From the NCBI GenBank assembly GCA_002439165.1, contig DJTE01000007.1:1-64000 (forward strand): DNA of 64,000 nt, written 5' to 3'. The stretch is from Chryseobacterium indologenes (lineage in GTDB: Bacteria; Bacteroidota; Bacteroidia; Flavobacteriales; Weeksellaceae). Shown here piece after piece: positions 34,285 to 42,972 of this stretch (position 1 is its first letter; each line of letters starts with the position of its first letter). A program made the position numbers and the translations under genes. The notes below the pieces were generated by a model. It searched no databases, had not been told where the DNA came from, and saw nothing but the letters and a program-made list of their open reading frames with translations.

Positions 34285-34898
34285 GGATTATTAGGAACAT
34301 ATTTAATTTAACCTTTGTGTCAATAGAAATGGGAGTTCTGTTGATCATACTCTGCAATGCCTGGGTTTTCGGACTGACGAACGGGCGTACCTATACCAAA
34401 ATTTCAAAAATCCCGCCGAGAGAAGTTGCTTTGGTCCTGGGAACTTCTCCCAAAATGAGATCAGGACTTTCCAACCCTTATTTTACGAAAAGGATGGATG
34501 CTGCCGCACTTCTTTACCATCACGGGAAAATCAGAAAGATTATTGTAAGCGGTGAAAAAAGTAAAGGGTATAATGAACCTGCTGCAATGAAGAATTATTT
34601 GATTTATCAGGAAGGGGTTCCGGAAGATATTATTGTAGAAGATCCGAAAGGATTTAACACCTATAAAAGTATTTTACGCTGCAAGGATGTATATAAGAAA
34701 ACAGACGTGATCATTGTTTCACAGGGTTTTCATAATCTCCGTGCCCTGTTTTTTGCAAGAAACAACAATATGAATGCGCTGGGATTTGATGCACAGGACG
34801 TAACAAAGCCCGAAAGCTACTACAGAAATCAGTTCCGGGAGATTCTCGCCAGAGTGATTGCTGTAGTATATTTTATATTGGGAATTTCTCCGGATTAG
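34281..34898 (+). CDS. SanA/YdcF-like (DUF218) membrane protein
   Basis: 205 residues starting at a TTG that overlaps the previous stop as TTGA, a coupling signal. An internal ATG at 34329 would cut into the membrane segment (about residues 8-30). The DUF218 domain has ALVLGTSPKMRSGLSNPYF, KIIVSGEKS, EDPKGFNTYKSILRCKDVY and VSQGFHNLRALFFAR, all typical of SanA, a protein linked to vancomycin exclusion and envelope integrity in E. coli. Its stop codon overlaps that of the convergent tamL gene in TTAG. Confidence 0.85.
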   Translation: MRIIRNIFNLTFVSIEMGVLLIILCNAWVFGLTNGRTYTKISKIPPREVALVLGTSPKMRSGLSNPYFTKRMDAAALLYHHGKIRKIIVSGEKSKGYNEPAAMKNYLIYQEGVPEDIIVEDPKGFNTYKSILRCKDVYKKTDVIIVSQGFHNLRALFFARNNNMNALGFDAQDVTKPESYYRNQFREILARVIAVVYFILGISPD

Positions 34899-37519
34899 AA
34901 AGGGTATCCGAATGCAATATTCAGTGTAGGTTTGAAAGGCTGGAAATTCTTAAATCTCCATCGGTCTCCATCCGGTTTATTCGGATCATAGATTTTGTAA
35001 GCAAGATCAAGTCTCAGAGTAATATAGGCAATATTCAGTCTTAATCCCACACCGCTTCCGATTCCAACCTGTCCCAGGAATTTGTTGAATTTGAATTCAT
35101 CACCATAACCTCCTGTTCCATCGGGCTTTCTAAGGCTCCATGTATTTCCTATATCCGTAAATAATGCACCTTCATACATTTCATTAAAGGGAATCCTGTA
35201 TTCTATGTTTGTGGTGAGTTTCACATTGTTCGTCATATAGGTACGCACTCTTTCATCAATCTGGGAATCTGAAGGTCCAAGCCCTCCAAAAGCTACCCAG
35301 GCTCTGATATCATTGGATCCACCGTTGAAATAAGACTTAATAACCGGCATATCCGTAGAGTTTCCGTAAGGAATACCGAGACCGATAAACTGTCTCAATA
35401 CTAAAGTCTGATTGCCATTGAATTTAAAATATTTTCGGGTATCGATATCAAATTTCACAAACTGGGCGTATGGGAGTCCGAAAATTGTTCTCTGAGGATT
35501 CGTGATAACACCTCCTGCATCTCTTTTTTGATTGAATATGCTTAAAATATTACCTGCAAGTTCTACTTTTCCGTTAAAATAGAACGCATTCGGATAATCT
35601 TTTTTACCAATCTCACTGTAAACAAAATTATAGATCATGGAAGAAATGAGGATATCCTGAGTTTGTCTGTCCTTATTCACGAGCGATCCCATAAATGCCA
35701 GCAGAAGATCCTGGTTTTTCTTATCCAGTGAACCTATGTAAGCATTGTTTTTCAGAATCATTTCTGAAACATCATCAATACTGAGTTGCCCTGAAAGGTA
35801 CTTGTTCTCAATATCCGCCAGTTCCGGAATATTAGCCGTGTAATCAAAATAATTTCTGAACATATCATCCTTGATTCTTTCATCGTTCGTGAAATAATCA
35901 TAATAGGCATCTTTATTTTTGGTAAGACTGACCTGCGTATTGAACAGGGTAAGTCTGTGTGAAACCTGATCGTTGACATTGGCCTGATAATTAAGTCCCG
36001 TATTAAAATTTACCCTTCCCAGGCCGATATTATTCTGTACCGATGCCCCTAAAAGAATAGAGGAAGTTGGAGTATATCTTTTGGGAAGAAGTTTATAATA
36101 ATCAAAAGGAAGCAGCAGCCTCGGGAAATTGAGGGACGCCTGGGCTGAAATTTCATAAGCCAGTTCTCTTTTACTGATATCTTTGGTACTTCTTATGGAC
36201 CCGAAAGCTCCGGAAAGACTCGTTGAAAGGTTTTCCGCCCCTCGGAAGACATTCCTTGTGGTAAGATCTACGGAAGGGGACACCCCGAGATTCAGAATCT
36301 GGGAATAATTGACGTCGGTTCCTACCTTCAGTTCATATTTAGGCAGAGGTTTCAGAACATAAAGAACATCGATAATACTGTCATTAGGTGCTGTACCGCC
36401 ACCTCTTCTCAGGGAATCTCTTGCCTTTACAAGGCTGAAGTTGTTCATTGCGAGAAGATTTCTTTTGGTAAGATCCAGTTTTTTCTGGTCATATACCTGT
36501 TTGTTGTCTATGATAACGGATCTCCACAGTGATGATATTTTATAATTATCGTTCACTCTATGGAATCTTATTCTCCGCAGGCTGTCTTTCACCGTATTTT
36601 TAGGGTAGTCACCATTCTCTTCTATGATGGCCACATCTATATTCCCGATCGTGGAGATTTTATAAGGACGGTCTGTGGAATCCCGGTGGATCTCAAGTAC
36701 AAGAGGAACCTGTTTTTTATTTTTTAAGGTATCGGCAACAAAGGACACCTCTTCATTGGAGCTGTTGAACCTGTAATATCCTTTTTCCCTCATCAGGTCG
36801 GTAATTCTTGCCGCTTCTTTTTCAAGCACGGTCTGGTCCAGAATCTGGCCGGATCTTATCAGACTCTTGTCTAGTTTCTGCCAGTAAAGGCCTTTAACGG
36901 TAGGATCTGTAATATTATAGTAATAGTCCTTGATATAAGTGGGTTCGTTATGCCTGATGAAATAATTGACAGCAGCCTTTTTTGAAGCAGAATCAAGCAC
37001 ATGCTTAAAGTTGACTTCTGAATTCCAGAAACCTCTGTAAACCATTCTTTTCTCAATAGATTCAGCACTTTTTTCACTTCTTGTCTGATCCAGAATAACA
37101 GGCGGGCTTCCCCAATTGTGAAGGAGACGGTCTAAAAAGAGCGTTTTTCCCACGTTATTTTTCATACCGTATTTGATGAACAGGGAATCTCTCAGTTTCT
37201 GATCTCTCATTTCACTGGGATACGTCATGTATTCATTAAGCAGGGTATCATATTTGGGATTAGCCATATTATAAAAACCGAGACTTAACGGCATAAAGAG
37301 AAGCTGCTTTTTATTGGGCTTCTGCTGTACATAATCTTTCAGCTCTTCATCAAAAGATTCTTTCTTATCTTCGAATTCAAAATTGTTTTTGGTGAGCAGA
37401 TATTCGCCATCCGGAACCTTTTTGGTTGTGCTGCATGCGTAAAGTAGGCCAACAAATGTTGCAAATGAGATAATTTTATAATATTTTTGAGGAGAATTCT
37501 TATAATGCTTACAGCTCAT
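34895..37519 (-). CDS. tamL: TamL, lipoprotein Omp85-family assembly factor
   Basis: 874 residues. The short N-terminus leads to lipobox LLYACS (Cys29), then POTRA-like repeats in roughly residues 30-390 and a C-terminal Omp85 barrel with GGSNDIRAWVAFGGLGPSD (the VRGY-like element) and a final strand NIAFGYPF ending in Phe. A lipidated Omp85 of this type is the Bacteroidota TamL, which works with TamB in moving proteins or lipids across the periplasm. tamB is not in the window. The ATG at 37519 is the only possible start, and it lies 12 bases inside the divergent methyltransferase gene. Confidence 0.88.
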   Translation of the reverse strand: MSCKHYKNSPQKYYKIISFATFVGLLYACSTTKKVPDGEYLLTKNNFEFEDKKESFDEELKDYVQQKPNKKQLLFMPLSLGFYNMANPKYDTLLNEYMTYPSEMRDQKLRDSLFIKYGMKNNVGKTLFLDRLLHNWGSPPVILDQTRSEKSAESIEKRMVYRGFWNSEVNFKHVLDSASKKAAVNYFIRHNEPTYIKDYYYNITDPTVKGLYWQKLDKSLIRSGQILDQTVLEKEAARITDLMREKGYYRFNSSNEEVSFVADTLKNKKQVPLVLEIHRDSTDRPYKISTIGNIDVAIIEENGDYPKNTVKDSLRRIRFHRVNDNYKISSLWRSVIIDNKQVYDQKKLDLTKRNLLAMNNFSLVKARDSLRRGGGTAPNDSIIDVLYVLKPLPKYELKVGTDVNYSQILNLGVSPSVDLTTRNVFRGAENLSTSLSGAFGSIRSTKDISKRELAYEISAQASLNFPRLLLPFDYYKLLPKRYTPTSSILLGASVQNNIGLGRVNFNTGLNYQANVNDQVSHRLTLFNTQVSLTKNKDAYYDYFTNDERIKDDMFRNYFDYTANIPELADIENKYLSGQLSIDDVSEMILKNNAYIGSLDKKNQDLLLAFMGSLVNKDRQTQDILISSMIYNFVYSEIGKKDYPNAFYFNGKVELAGNILSIFNQKRDAGGVITNPQRTIFGLPYAQFVKFDIDTRKYFKFNGNQTLVLRQFIGLGIPYGNSTDMPVIKSYFNGGSNDIRAWVAFGGLGPSDSQIDERVRTYMTNNVKLTTNIEYRIPFNEMYEGALFTDIGNTWSLRKPDGTGGYGDEFKFNKFLGQVGIGSGVGLRLNIAYITLRLDLAYKIYDPNKPDGDRWRFKNFQPFKPTLNIAFGYPF
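37459..37489 (+). promoter_or_regulatory. Promoter of the TrmH-family gene, inside tamL
   Basis: TTG (37459-37461) and TATTTTTG (37482-37489) are separated by 20 bases, the canonical layout. Both elements lie within the first codons of tamL on the other strand. Confidence 0.65.
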
Positions 37520-38230
37520 ACAATAAAAGTTTTACAGTCTTTAGATAAAAAGAAGTTCAGACAAAAATACAATTTGTTTTTGGTTGAAGGTAATAAAATC
37601 ATTTGTGAACTTTTCGATTCAAACATTAAAATTAAGGAAATATTCTCTACGGATCCGCAAAAATTAGGCCGTACAGATGCACCTGTTATCCAGATCACTG
37701 AAAATGAGCTGAAAAAGATCAGCTTTCTTAAAACCCCGAAAGATTCCGTGGCGGTATGCTATCTTGCTGAAGGGGAAATAAAAGAAGACAGAGAGGTACA
37801 ACTCGTTCTGGACGGGATTCAGGATCCCGGAAATCTGGGCACAATTATCCGCCTGGCAGACTGGTTCGGCATTGAACAGATCATCTGCAGCGAAGATACG
37901 GTAGATGTTTACAATCCAAAAGTAATACAGGCGACAATGGGATCTTTTACCCGGGTAAATACTGTTTATACAGATCTTGTGGACTATCTGTCCGGAACGG
38001 AAAGCGTAAATATCGGAACAGATATGGAAGGGGAAAGTATTTATTCGTTTGAGAAGCCGGAGAAAATGAATCTTATTCTCGGCAATGAAGGAAACGGAAT
38101 GCGTCCTGAAACAGAAAAATTACTTCATAGGTGTGTAACGATTCCGAGATTCGGAAAATCACAGTCTACGGAAAGCCTGAATGTCTCTATGGCAGCAGGA
38201 ATTGTGCTGGGGCAGCTTTTCAGAAGTTAA
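37505..38230 (+). CDS. TrmH/SpoU-family RNA 2'-O-methyltransferase
   Basis: 241 residues from the ATG at 37505; an ORF start at 37487 is within the promoter box. An N-terminal RNA-binding domain (LDKKKFRQKYNLFLVEGNKIICEL) precedes the SPOUT knot domain with LVLDGIQDPGNLGTIIRLADWFG (motif 1, Asp-x-x-Asn region), LILGNEGNGM (motif 2) and IPRFGKSQSTESLNVSMAAGI (motif 3). It methylates a ribose in tRNA or rRNA; the exact target cannot be told. Confidence 0.9.
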   Translation: MLTAHTIKVLQSLDKKKFRQKYNLFLVEGNKIICELFDSNIKIKEIFSTDPQKLGRTDAPVIQITENELKKISFLKTPKDSVAVCYLAEGEIKEDREVQLVLDGIQDPGNLGTIIRLADWFGIEQIICSEDTVDVYNPKVIQATMGSFTRVNTVYTDLVDYLSGTESVNIGTDMEGESIYSFEKPEKMNLILGNEGNGMRPETEKLLHRCVTIPRFGKSQSTESLNVSMAAGIVLGQLFRS

Positions 38231-38234
38231 ATTT

Positions 38235-38302
38235 ATAAGATTTCAGATTTCAGATCTTGATAGGATATTATTCATTTATCTGTCTGAAATCTGAAATCTT
38301 AT
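38235..38302. repeat. 20-bp perfect inverted repeat between convergent genes
   Basis: ATAAGATTTCAGATTTCAGA (38235-38254) and its exact complement (38283-38302) enclose a 28-base loop. It begins five bases after one stop and ends seven bases before the other, so it probably acts as a bidirectional terminator. Each arm is itself made of two GATTTCA units. Confidence 0.8.
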
Positions 38303-38309
38303 ATTTATT

Positions 38310-38807
38310 TTATATCAGCTGTTCCATACTGGAAACACTTTTGTTTTTCTGATATTCTTCAAGTTTTTTTCTGACATACTTCAGTGCAATAGGAGCGAGA
38401 TAGATCATAGCGGCCCCCAGAAGTTTCTTTTTCCAGTTGGGACTTTTCATGTTCTTTTTTGCATAATTGCCAACGAGCGCTGTTACCCCAAGTTTAATAA
38501 GCCCGTCAGTAACATTTCCTCCCAATGCAGTGCTGGCAATACCTACTGCCGTGTTTTTATTGATCAGCAGGTCTTTCACCTCAGAAGTAAGCTGTCTTGC
38601 AATAACGTCTTTACGGAGAACCACCTTTTCATCGCCGTCATCATCTACTTTTTCCTGAAGGTACTGATCGCTCAGTCCGTTGGTAAAGGCGCTTAAACTT
38701 TCCTTTGTATTCTTAAAGGTAAGAAGATTTTCCAGATCATTTATTTCGCCTTGAAGCAGTTTTTTCTTTCTCCTTAATTCTTCGATGCTTTCATATTTTC
38801 TGCCCAT
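38310..38807 (-). CDS. Hypothetical protein of the YtxH/holin-like cluster
   Basis: 165 residues. An N-terminal coiled coil (ESIEELRRKKKLLQGEINDLENLL) is followed by a hydrophobic, glycine-rich C-terminal half (TALGGNVTDGLIKLGVTALVG, LLGAAMIYLAPIALKYV) that may associate with the membrane. I do not know the family by name. It starts three bases after the holin-like gene, so the two are translationally linked. Confidence 0.7.
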   Translation of the reverse strand: MGRKYESIEELRRKKKLLQGEINDLENLLTFKNTKESLSAFTNGLSDQYLQEKVDDDGDEKVVLRKDVIARQLTSEVKDLLINKNTAVGIASTALGGNVTDGLIKLGVTALVGNYAKKNMKSPNWKKKLLGAAMIYLAPIALKYVRKKLEEYQKNKSVSSMEQLI

Positions 38808-38810
38808 AGC

Positions 38811-39119
38811 TTAATGATTTAAAAATTTAATAACCTGGTCTGCAACCGTATTGACAATTTTATTCTTGAAAGCAACCACAAATGCCATGATAAGAGCATA
38901 GAACGCAGCAACAATCAGAAAACCGTAAGAAGTATTATCCAGAGCTTTGCCGATAAGAAAGGCAATTCCGAAATTGAAAAGGATAATAAAAAAAGCAAAA
39001 GCAACAAGCAGCACTACAAAGTAGGTAATGAGCCCTGCGGAAAGAGAAGATTTTTCGGTGGCTTCAATTTTCAGAAGATCTATTCTCTTCGAGGCATATT
39101 CTTTAATAGTCTCTATCAT
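38811..39119 (-). CDS. Phage holin-like family protein (DUF1469 type)
   Basis: 102 residues with two long membrane helices (LITYFVVLLVAFAFFIILFNFGIAFLIG, in halves LITYFVVLLVAFAFF and IILFNFGIAFLIG; then YGFLIVAAFYALIMAFVVAF). The N-terminal IKEYASKRIDLLKIEATEK is the usual DUF1469 opening. Despite the family name these are host envelope genes, commonly next to YtxH genes, and are not evidence of a prophage. Confidence 0.82.
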   Translation of the reverse strand: MIETIKEYASKRIDLLKIEATEKSSLSAGLITYFVVLLVAFAFFIILFNFGIAFLIGKALDNTSYGFLIVAAFYALIMAFVVAFKNKIVNTVADQVIKFLNH

Positions 39120-39137
39120 TGTTTTTTTTTAAAGTTA

Positions 39138-39170
39138 CAAAAAAAGGAACTTTCGCACAAAAAGTTCCTT
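39138..39170 (-). terminator. Terminator between ytxH-like and holin-like genes
   Basis: The perfect 10-bp stem AAGGAACTTT/AAAGTTCCTT with a 7-base loop is followed on the minus strand by seven T. It lies inside what would otherwise look like one operon. Confidence 0.8.
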
Positions 39171-39198
39171 CCCATAATTTACTCAAAAAATAAATTAC

Positions 39199-39549
39199 TT
39201 ATTTTTTAAGATCATTCAATTCAGCTTCTACATCCTTTACTACGTCTGCAGTTTTAGAAACGATCTGATCCTTGTATTTATCATATCCGTCTTTTACCGT
39301 ATGGGCTACATTATTGGCTGTTTCTTTGAAAGTAGAAGAAATATTGCTGTACTGGTCCTTTACTTTTTCAGAAACCTCACCGTATTTGTTTTTAGCCTGG
39401 TCTTTTAGGTCGTTTGCTTTATTTTTGATTTTTTTTCTTGTTTCTTTACCTTCTTCAGGGGCATAAAGCATTCCTAAGATTACACCTGCTGCAGCACCTG
39501 CAAGAAGTCCTGCCAATATACCTGCTGTATTTTTTCCTTTTCTAGACAT
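39199..39549 (-). CDS. YtxH-domain protein
   Basis: 116 residues. The glycine- and alanine-rich N-terminal membrane segment ILAGLLAGAAAGVILGMLYAP leads into EEGKETRKKI, the family signature. The remainder is a charged amphipathic helix rich in Lys, Asp and Glu with Val-Lys-Asp repeats, as in LEA-like or stress-associated envelope proteins. Stress or stationary-phase expression is known for relatives; it is not shown here. Confidence 0.88.
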   Translation of the reverse strand: MSRKGKNTAGILAGLLAGAAAGVILGMLYAPEEGKETRKKIKNKANDLKDQAKNKYGEVSEKVKDQYSNISSTFKETANNVAHTVKDGYDKYKDQIVSKTADVVKDVEAELNDLKK

Positions 39550-39644
39550 TTTAAGCTTTTTTAATAGTTAATAAAATTAGTTTTTTACTGTGTCAAAATG
39601 TACAATTTGCATACCAAAGGAGAGTGGCAGCCTATTAAAAAGTG

Positions 39645-40319
39645 TTAAATCTTATTGATATGGGATAAAATCAGGTCTATGGTTTCTTCTTTTGTAAGCG
39701 AAGTATTGTCGATTACAATAGCATCTTCTGCCTGTTTCAATGGGGCAATTTCCCTCTCACTGTCGATCTTGTCGCGTTCAATAAGGTTCTGTTTTACCTG
39801 TTCTCTGTCTGCTTTTATTCCCAAACCTGCCAATTCAAAATATCTTCTGTTGGTTCTTTCATCAATACTGGCAGTAAGGAAGAATTTATAGTCTGCATTT
39901 GGCAGAACTACTGTCCCTATGTCACGTCCGTCCATAATAATACCTCCTTTTTCTGCCAGATTTCGCTGGGATTGGAGAAGAAAGTCTCTTACTTCTTTCT
40001 GTTTGGCTACAATACTTACATTGTCTGAAACTTCAGTGGTACGGATCTGCTTGGAAATATCAATATGATTGAGGTAAAGAACCAGCTCATTATCATTGTT
40101 TCTGAACTCAAGTTCGATCTGGTCTAAGGATGAGAAGAGCTTCGGGAGATCAACAGAGCCGTCTTCATTCATACAGTTCTGTATGGCAAACCATGTAATG
40201 CCTCTGTAAAGCGCACCGGTATCCAGATGTATAATATCCAGTTTATCGGCAATGACTTTAGATATTGAACTTTTTCCGGTAGACGAGTACCCATCGATAG
40301 CTATTACAGGTTTTTTCAT
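39645..40319 (-). CDS. cmk: (d)CMP kinase
   Basis: 224 residues. P-loop GYSSTGKSS at residues 10-18, LDTGALYRG, MDGRDIGTVVLPNADYKFFLTAS (core MDGRDIGTVVLPNA) and DNTSLTKEE are all cytidylate kinase landmarks. It phosphorylates CMP and dCMP for nucleic acid precursor supply. The porQ gene is next upstream, an arrangement also known from Porphyromonas. Confidence 0.95.
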   Translation of the reverse strand: MKKPVIAIDGYSSTGKSSISKVIADKLDIIHLDTGALYRGITWFAIQNCMNEDGSVDLPKLFSSLDQIELEFRNNDNELVLYLNHIDISKQIRTTEVSDNVSIVAKQKEVRDFLLQSQRNLAEKGGIIMDGRDIGTVVLPNADYKFFLTASIDERTNRRYFELAGLGIKADREQVKQNLIERDKIDSEREIAPLKQAEDAIVIDNTSLTKEETIDLILSHINKI

Positions 40320-40402
40320 ACCGCAAATTTCAAGATTTTTTTTAAAAAACCAAGTCTGTAAAGAAAAAAATCTACATAAGAATGCAGATTTATAGGGTGA
40401 AA

Positions 40403-41395
40403 TTATTCTCCTGCGTGGCTGCTAAGGTCTATGGAAACACCTATCTGGTTCACATTGGAAGAGTTATGGTAACGTACATGAGCGTAATCGATACGGAACT
40501 TTCTCAATTTGATTCCGAAACCTCCGGAAAGCCCCGAAAAGTTTCTCTGATCTGCCACGGCCAGCTCATTACCTCTTTTTACATTGTATCCAAGTCTGAT
40601 ATTAAACCCTTTTTCAGGGAAAAGTTCTGCTCCTACGGAAAAATGGTCTGCCAGCTTTCTGCCGAAACCTACTTCCTGCCCGTTCACATTATATTGATCT
40701 GAAATATCAAACTGCTGAAGATCATGCGCCGTAATGGTGATGGCAAGCGGAATCATTTTCAGGATTTTGGTATACCCCAGATCCACTCTGAACGGAAGAT
40801 TTTCTCTTGTTCCGTTGAATGATTTCAGCTGAAACCCGAAATTCCTTAATACCAATGAAAGGGTTTCCTTGTTTTTCTTATTGTGATAAGTAACTCCCGC
40901 CGTTCCTGAAATAGCAGAAGAAGTATAATTATCTATTTTTGAAGTGATAAAATTGATTCCTCCTCCAATAGTCCAGTCTTCTTCAAACTGATAGGCATAC
41001 CCTGCACCAATGGCTACATCGGAAGCTTTGAAGTTTCCGTTTTCATAACCGCTTTCATCGGTTCTGGGAATACTGCCATAGCTCATATATCTTGCATTGA
41101 TGGTGGCCATATGTCCGTTATCGAAATCCCTGGCATAGGCCACGGTTCCGTATTTGGAATCGGCAAGGTAGGCAGCACCGTTTACAGATAGCTGTTTATC
41201 TGAATCTTTATTAAGAAGGGACGGGTTTGCAATGGCAAAGGAAACATCATGATCTCTGACGGAAATTGCATCGCCGCCTAAGGCAGCCTGTCTGGCAGAT
41301 ACAGGGATGTTTAAGAAAGGATAAACATTTGTTCCTGTTTGTGCATAAGAAACAATTCCTGATAGAAATAATGAAAAAATGACAATTTTCTTCAA
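40403..41395 (-). CDS. porQ: Type IX secretion system protein PorQ
   Basis: 330 residues with signal peptide MKKIVIFSLFLSGIVSYAQ. The mature protein is a PorV/PorQ-type outer-membrane barrel: SARQAALGGDAISV and FAIANPSLLN at the N-terminus, followed by many strands (YGTVAYARDF, TIGGGINFIT, SVGAELFPEKGFNIRLGYNVKRG). PorQ belongs to the attachment complex of the T9SS, which fits the presence of two sorting-tail proteins in this window. It lies 83 bases upstream of cmk and is divergent from pyrH. Confidence 0.92.
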   Translation of the reverse strand: MKKIVIFSLFLSGIVSYAQTGTNVYPFLNIPVSARQAALGGDAISVRDHDVSFAIANPSLLNKDSDKQLSVNGAAYLADSKYGTVAYARDFDNGHMATINARYMSYGSIPRTDESGYENGNFKASDVAIGAGYAYQFEEDWTIGGGINFITSKIDNYTSSAISGTAGVTYHNKKNKETLSLVLRNFGFQLKSFNGTRENLPFRVDLGYTKILKMIPLAITITAHDLQQFDISDQYNVNGQEVGFGRKLADHFSVGAELFPEKGFNIRLGYNVKRGNELAVADQRNFSGLSGGFGIKLRKFRIDYAHVRYHNSSNVNQIGVSIDLSSHAGE

Positions 41396-41500
41396 TTCAA
41401 TTTATAATTAATGCAAAAATAATCCTTTTTCGTACTTATCAAAATATTTCTGACATTATTTGTGTGTAAATATTTTTCTTTTACCAATATTTTTAATGAT

Positions 41501-41508
41501 TATATTTG
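41501..41508 (+). promoter_or_regulatory. -7 element of the pyrH promoter
   Basis: TATATTTG followed by CA is a full match to TAnnTTTG, 52 bases before the pyrH ATG. Confidence 0.55.
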
Positions 41509-41560
41509 CAAAATCAAATTTCGGGGAAATCAGCTCCAATAAAATTTATTAAAATTAAAG

Positions 41561-42268
41561 ATGAAATATAAAAGAATCCTTCTAAAACTGAGTGGTGAGG
41601 CCTTAATGGGAAACAGACAATACGGTATTGACAATGAAAGGCTGCAGGAGTATGCGGCGGAGATCAAAAAAGTAGTGGATAAAGGATGCGAAGTAGCGAT
41701 CGTTATTGGAGGAGGAAACATTTTCCGTGGAGTAGCAGGTGCAGCGAAAGGGATGGACAGAGTGCAGGGAGATTACATGGGAATGCTGGCAACGGTTATC
41801 AACGGAATGGCACTTCAGGGAGCACTGGAGGATGCGGGAATCAAAACAAGACTTCAGTCTGCTATTGAAATGGACAAGGTAGCAGAACCTTTTATCAAAA
41901 GAAGAGCGGTGAGACACCTTGAAAAAGGCAGAGTAGTGATCTTCGGTGCCGGAACAGGAAACCCGTATTTTACCACAGATACCGCTGCAACGTTAAGAGC
42001 AATTGAAATAGGGGCAGATGTAATCCTGAAAGGAACCAGAGTAGACGGAATTTATGACAGCGATCCTGAAAAGAATGCCGATGCCGTAAAATATAATTCA
42101 TTATCTTTCGACGAAGTATTTGAGAAAAACCTCAAGGTAATGGACATGACGGCCTTTACTTTAAGCCACGAAAACAAGCTTCCGATCATTGTATTCGATA
42201 TGAATAAAGACGGTAACCTGGAAAAGATCGTGGAAGGGGAAAATGTAGGGACTCTGGTAGATTTATAG
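41561..42268 (+). CDS. pyrH: UMP kinase
   Basis: 235 residues of the amino-acid-kinase fold: KRILLKLSGEALMG at the start, IVIGGGNIFRG, GDYMGMLATVINGMAL, FGAGTGNPYFTTDTAA, KGTRVDGIYDSDP and MDMTAFTLSHENKLPI. It converts UMP to UDP. It is followed by frr 95 bases later, as in many bacteria. Confidence 0.97.
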   Translation: MKYKRILLKLSGEALMGNRQYGIDNERLQEYAAEIKKVVDKGCEVAIVIGGGNIFRGVAGAAKGMDRVQGDYMGMLATVINGMALQGALEDAGIKTRLQSAIEMDKVAEPFIKRRAVRHLEKGRVVIFGAGTGNPYFTTDTAATLRAIEIGADVILKGTRVDGIYDSDPEKNADAVKYNSLSFDEVFEKNLKVMDMTAFTLSHENKLPIIVFDMNKDGNLEKIVEGENVGTLVDL

Positions 42269-42363
42269 AACGTAGTACGCAGAGTAAAGATTTTTAACAG
42301 TACTCATTACTGATTACTTATCATTCATAATTAATGTGCAATTTATCAAACTATAATATAATA

Positions 42364-42918
42364 ATGGAAGAATTAGATCTTATATTAGAATCTGTAAAGC
42401 AGGATATGGATGCAGCTGTAAAGCACCTGGATCACGCATTTCAAAGAATCAGAGCAGGACGTGCTTCTACGGCTATGGTTCAGGATGTAATGGTGGAATA
42501 TTATGGAGCAATGACTCCTATCAACCAGGTTGCCAACGTATCTGTTCCGGATGCCATGACAATTTCTATTCAACCTTGGGACAGAACGGCTATCAACGCG
42601 ATTGAGAAAGCAATCATCAATTCAAACTTAGGCTTTGCCCCTTCTAATAACGGAGAGAATATTATCCTTAATGTTCCGCCTTTAACGGAGGAAAGAAGAA
42701 AGGAGCTGGCAAAACAGGCTAAAGTAGAAGCTGAGCAGACTAAAGTAACGGTAAGAAATGCAAGACAGGACGGGTTGAAAGAACTGAAAAAACTGGAAGG
42801 AGTTTCTGAAGATGTAGTAAAAGGAGTGGAAGAAGAAATTCAGGCTTATACCGACAAATATGTAAAGCTTTGTGATGAGCATCTTAAAACAAAAGAAGCT
42901 GAAATTATGAAAGTGTAA
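42364..42918 (+). CDS. frr: Ribosome recycling factor
   Basis: 184 residues from the ATG at 42364; the in-frame ATG at 42334 adds ten residues not seen in the family. Landmarks: HLDHAFQRIRAGRASTAM, VEYYGAMTPINQVANV, IQPWDRTAINAIEKAI, NVPPLTEERRKELAKQAK and the C-terminal helix with TDKYVKLCDEHLKTKEAEIM. It splits post-termination ribosomes together with EF-G. Confidence 0.97.
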   Translation: MEELDLILESVKQDMDAAVKHLDHAFQRIRAGRASTAMVQDVMVEYYGAMTPINQVANVSVPDAMTISIQPWDRTAINAIEKAIINSNLGFAPSNNGENIILNVPPLTEERRKELAKQAKVEAEQTKVTVRNARQDGLKELKKLEGVSEDVVKGVEEEIQAYTDKYVKLCDEHLKTKEAEIMKV

Positions 42919-42937
42919 TTTTCAGTTTTTGAAAATA

Positions 42938-42967
42938 AAAAAGAGGTTTCCCGGGAGACCTCTTTTT
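42938..42967. terminator. Bidirectional terminator after frr
   Basis: AAAAAGAGGTTTCCC pairs with GGGAGACCTCTTTTT (one wobble), flanked by A and T runs. It sits between convergent frr and a lipoprotein gene. Confidence 0.88.
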
Positions 42968-42972
42968 GTTTT

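Noticed and set aside
38811..39119. Prophage, suggested by the holin-like gene
   Set aside because: DUF1469 holin-like genes are ordinary envelope genes beside YtxH in this phylum, and no other phage genes are present.
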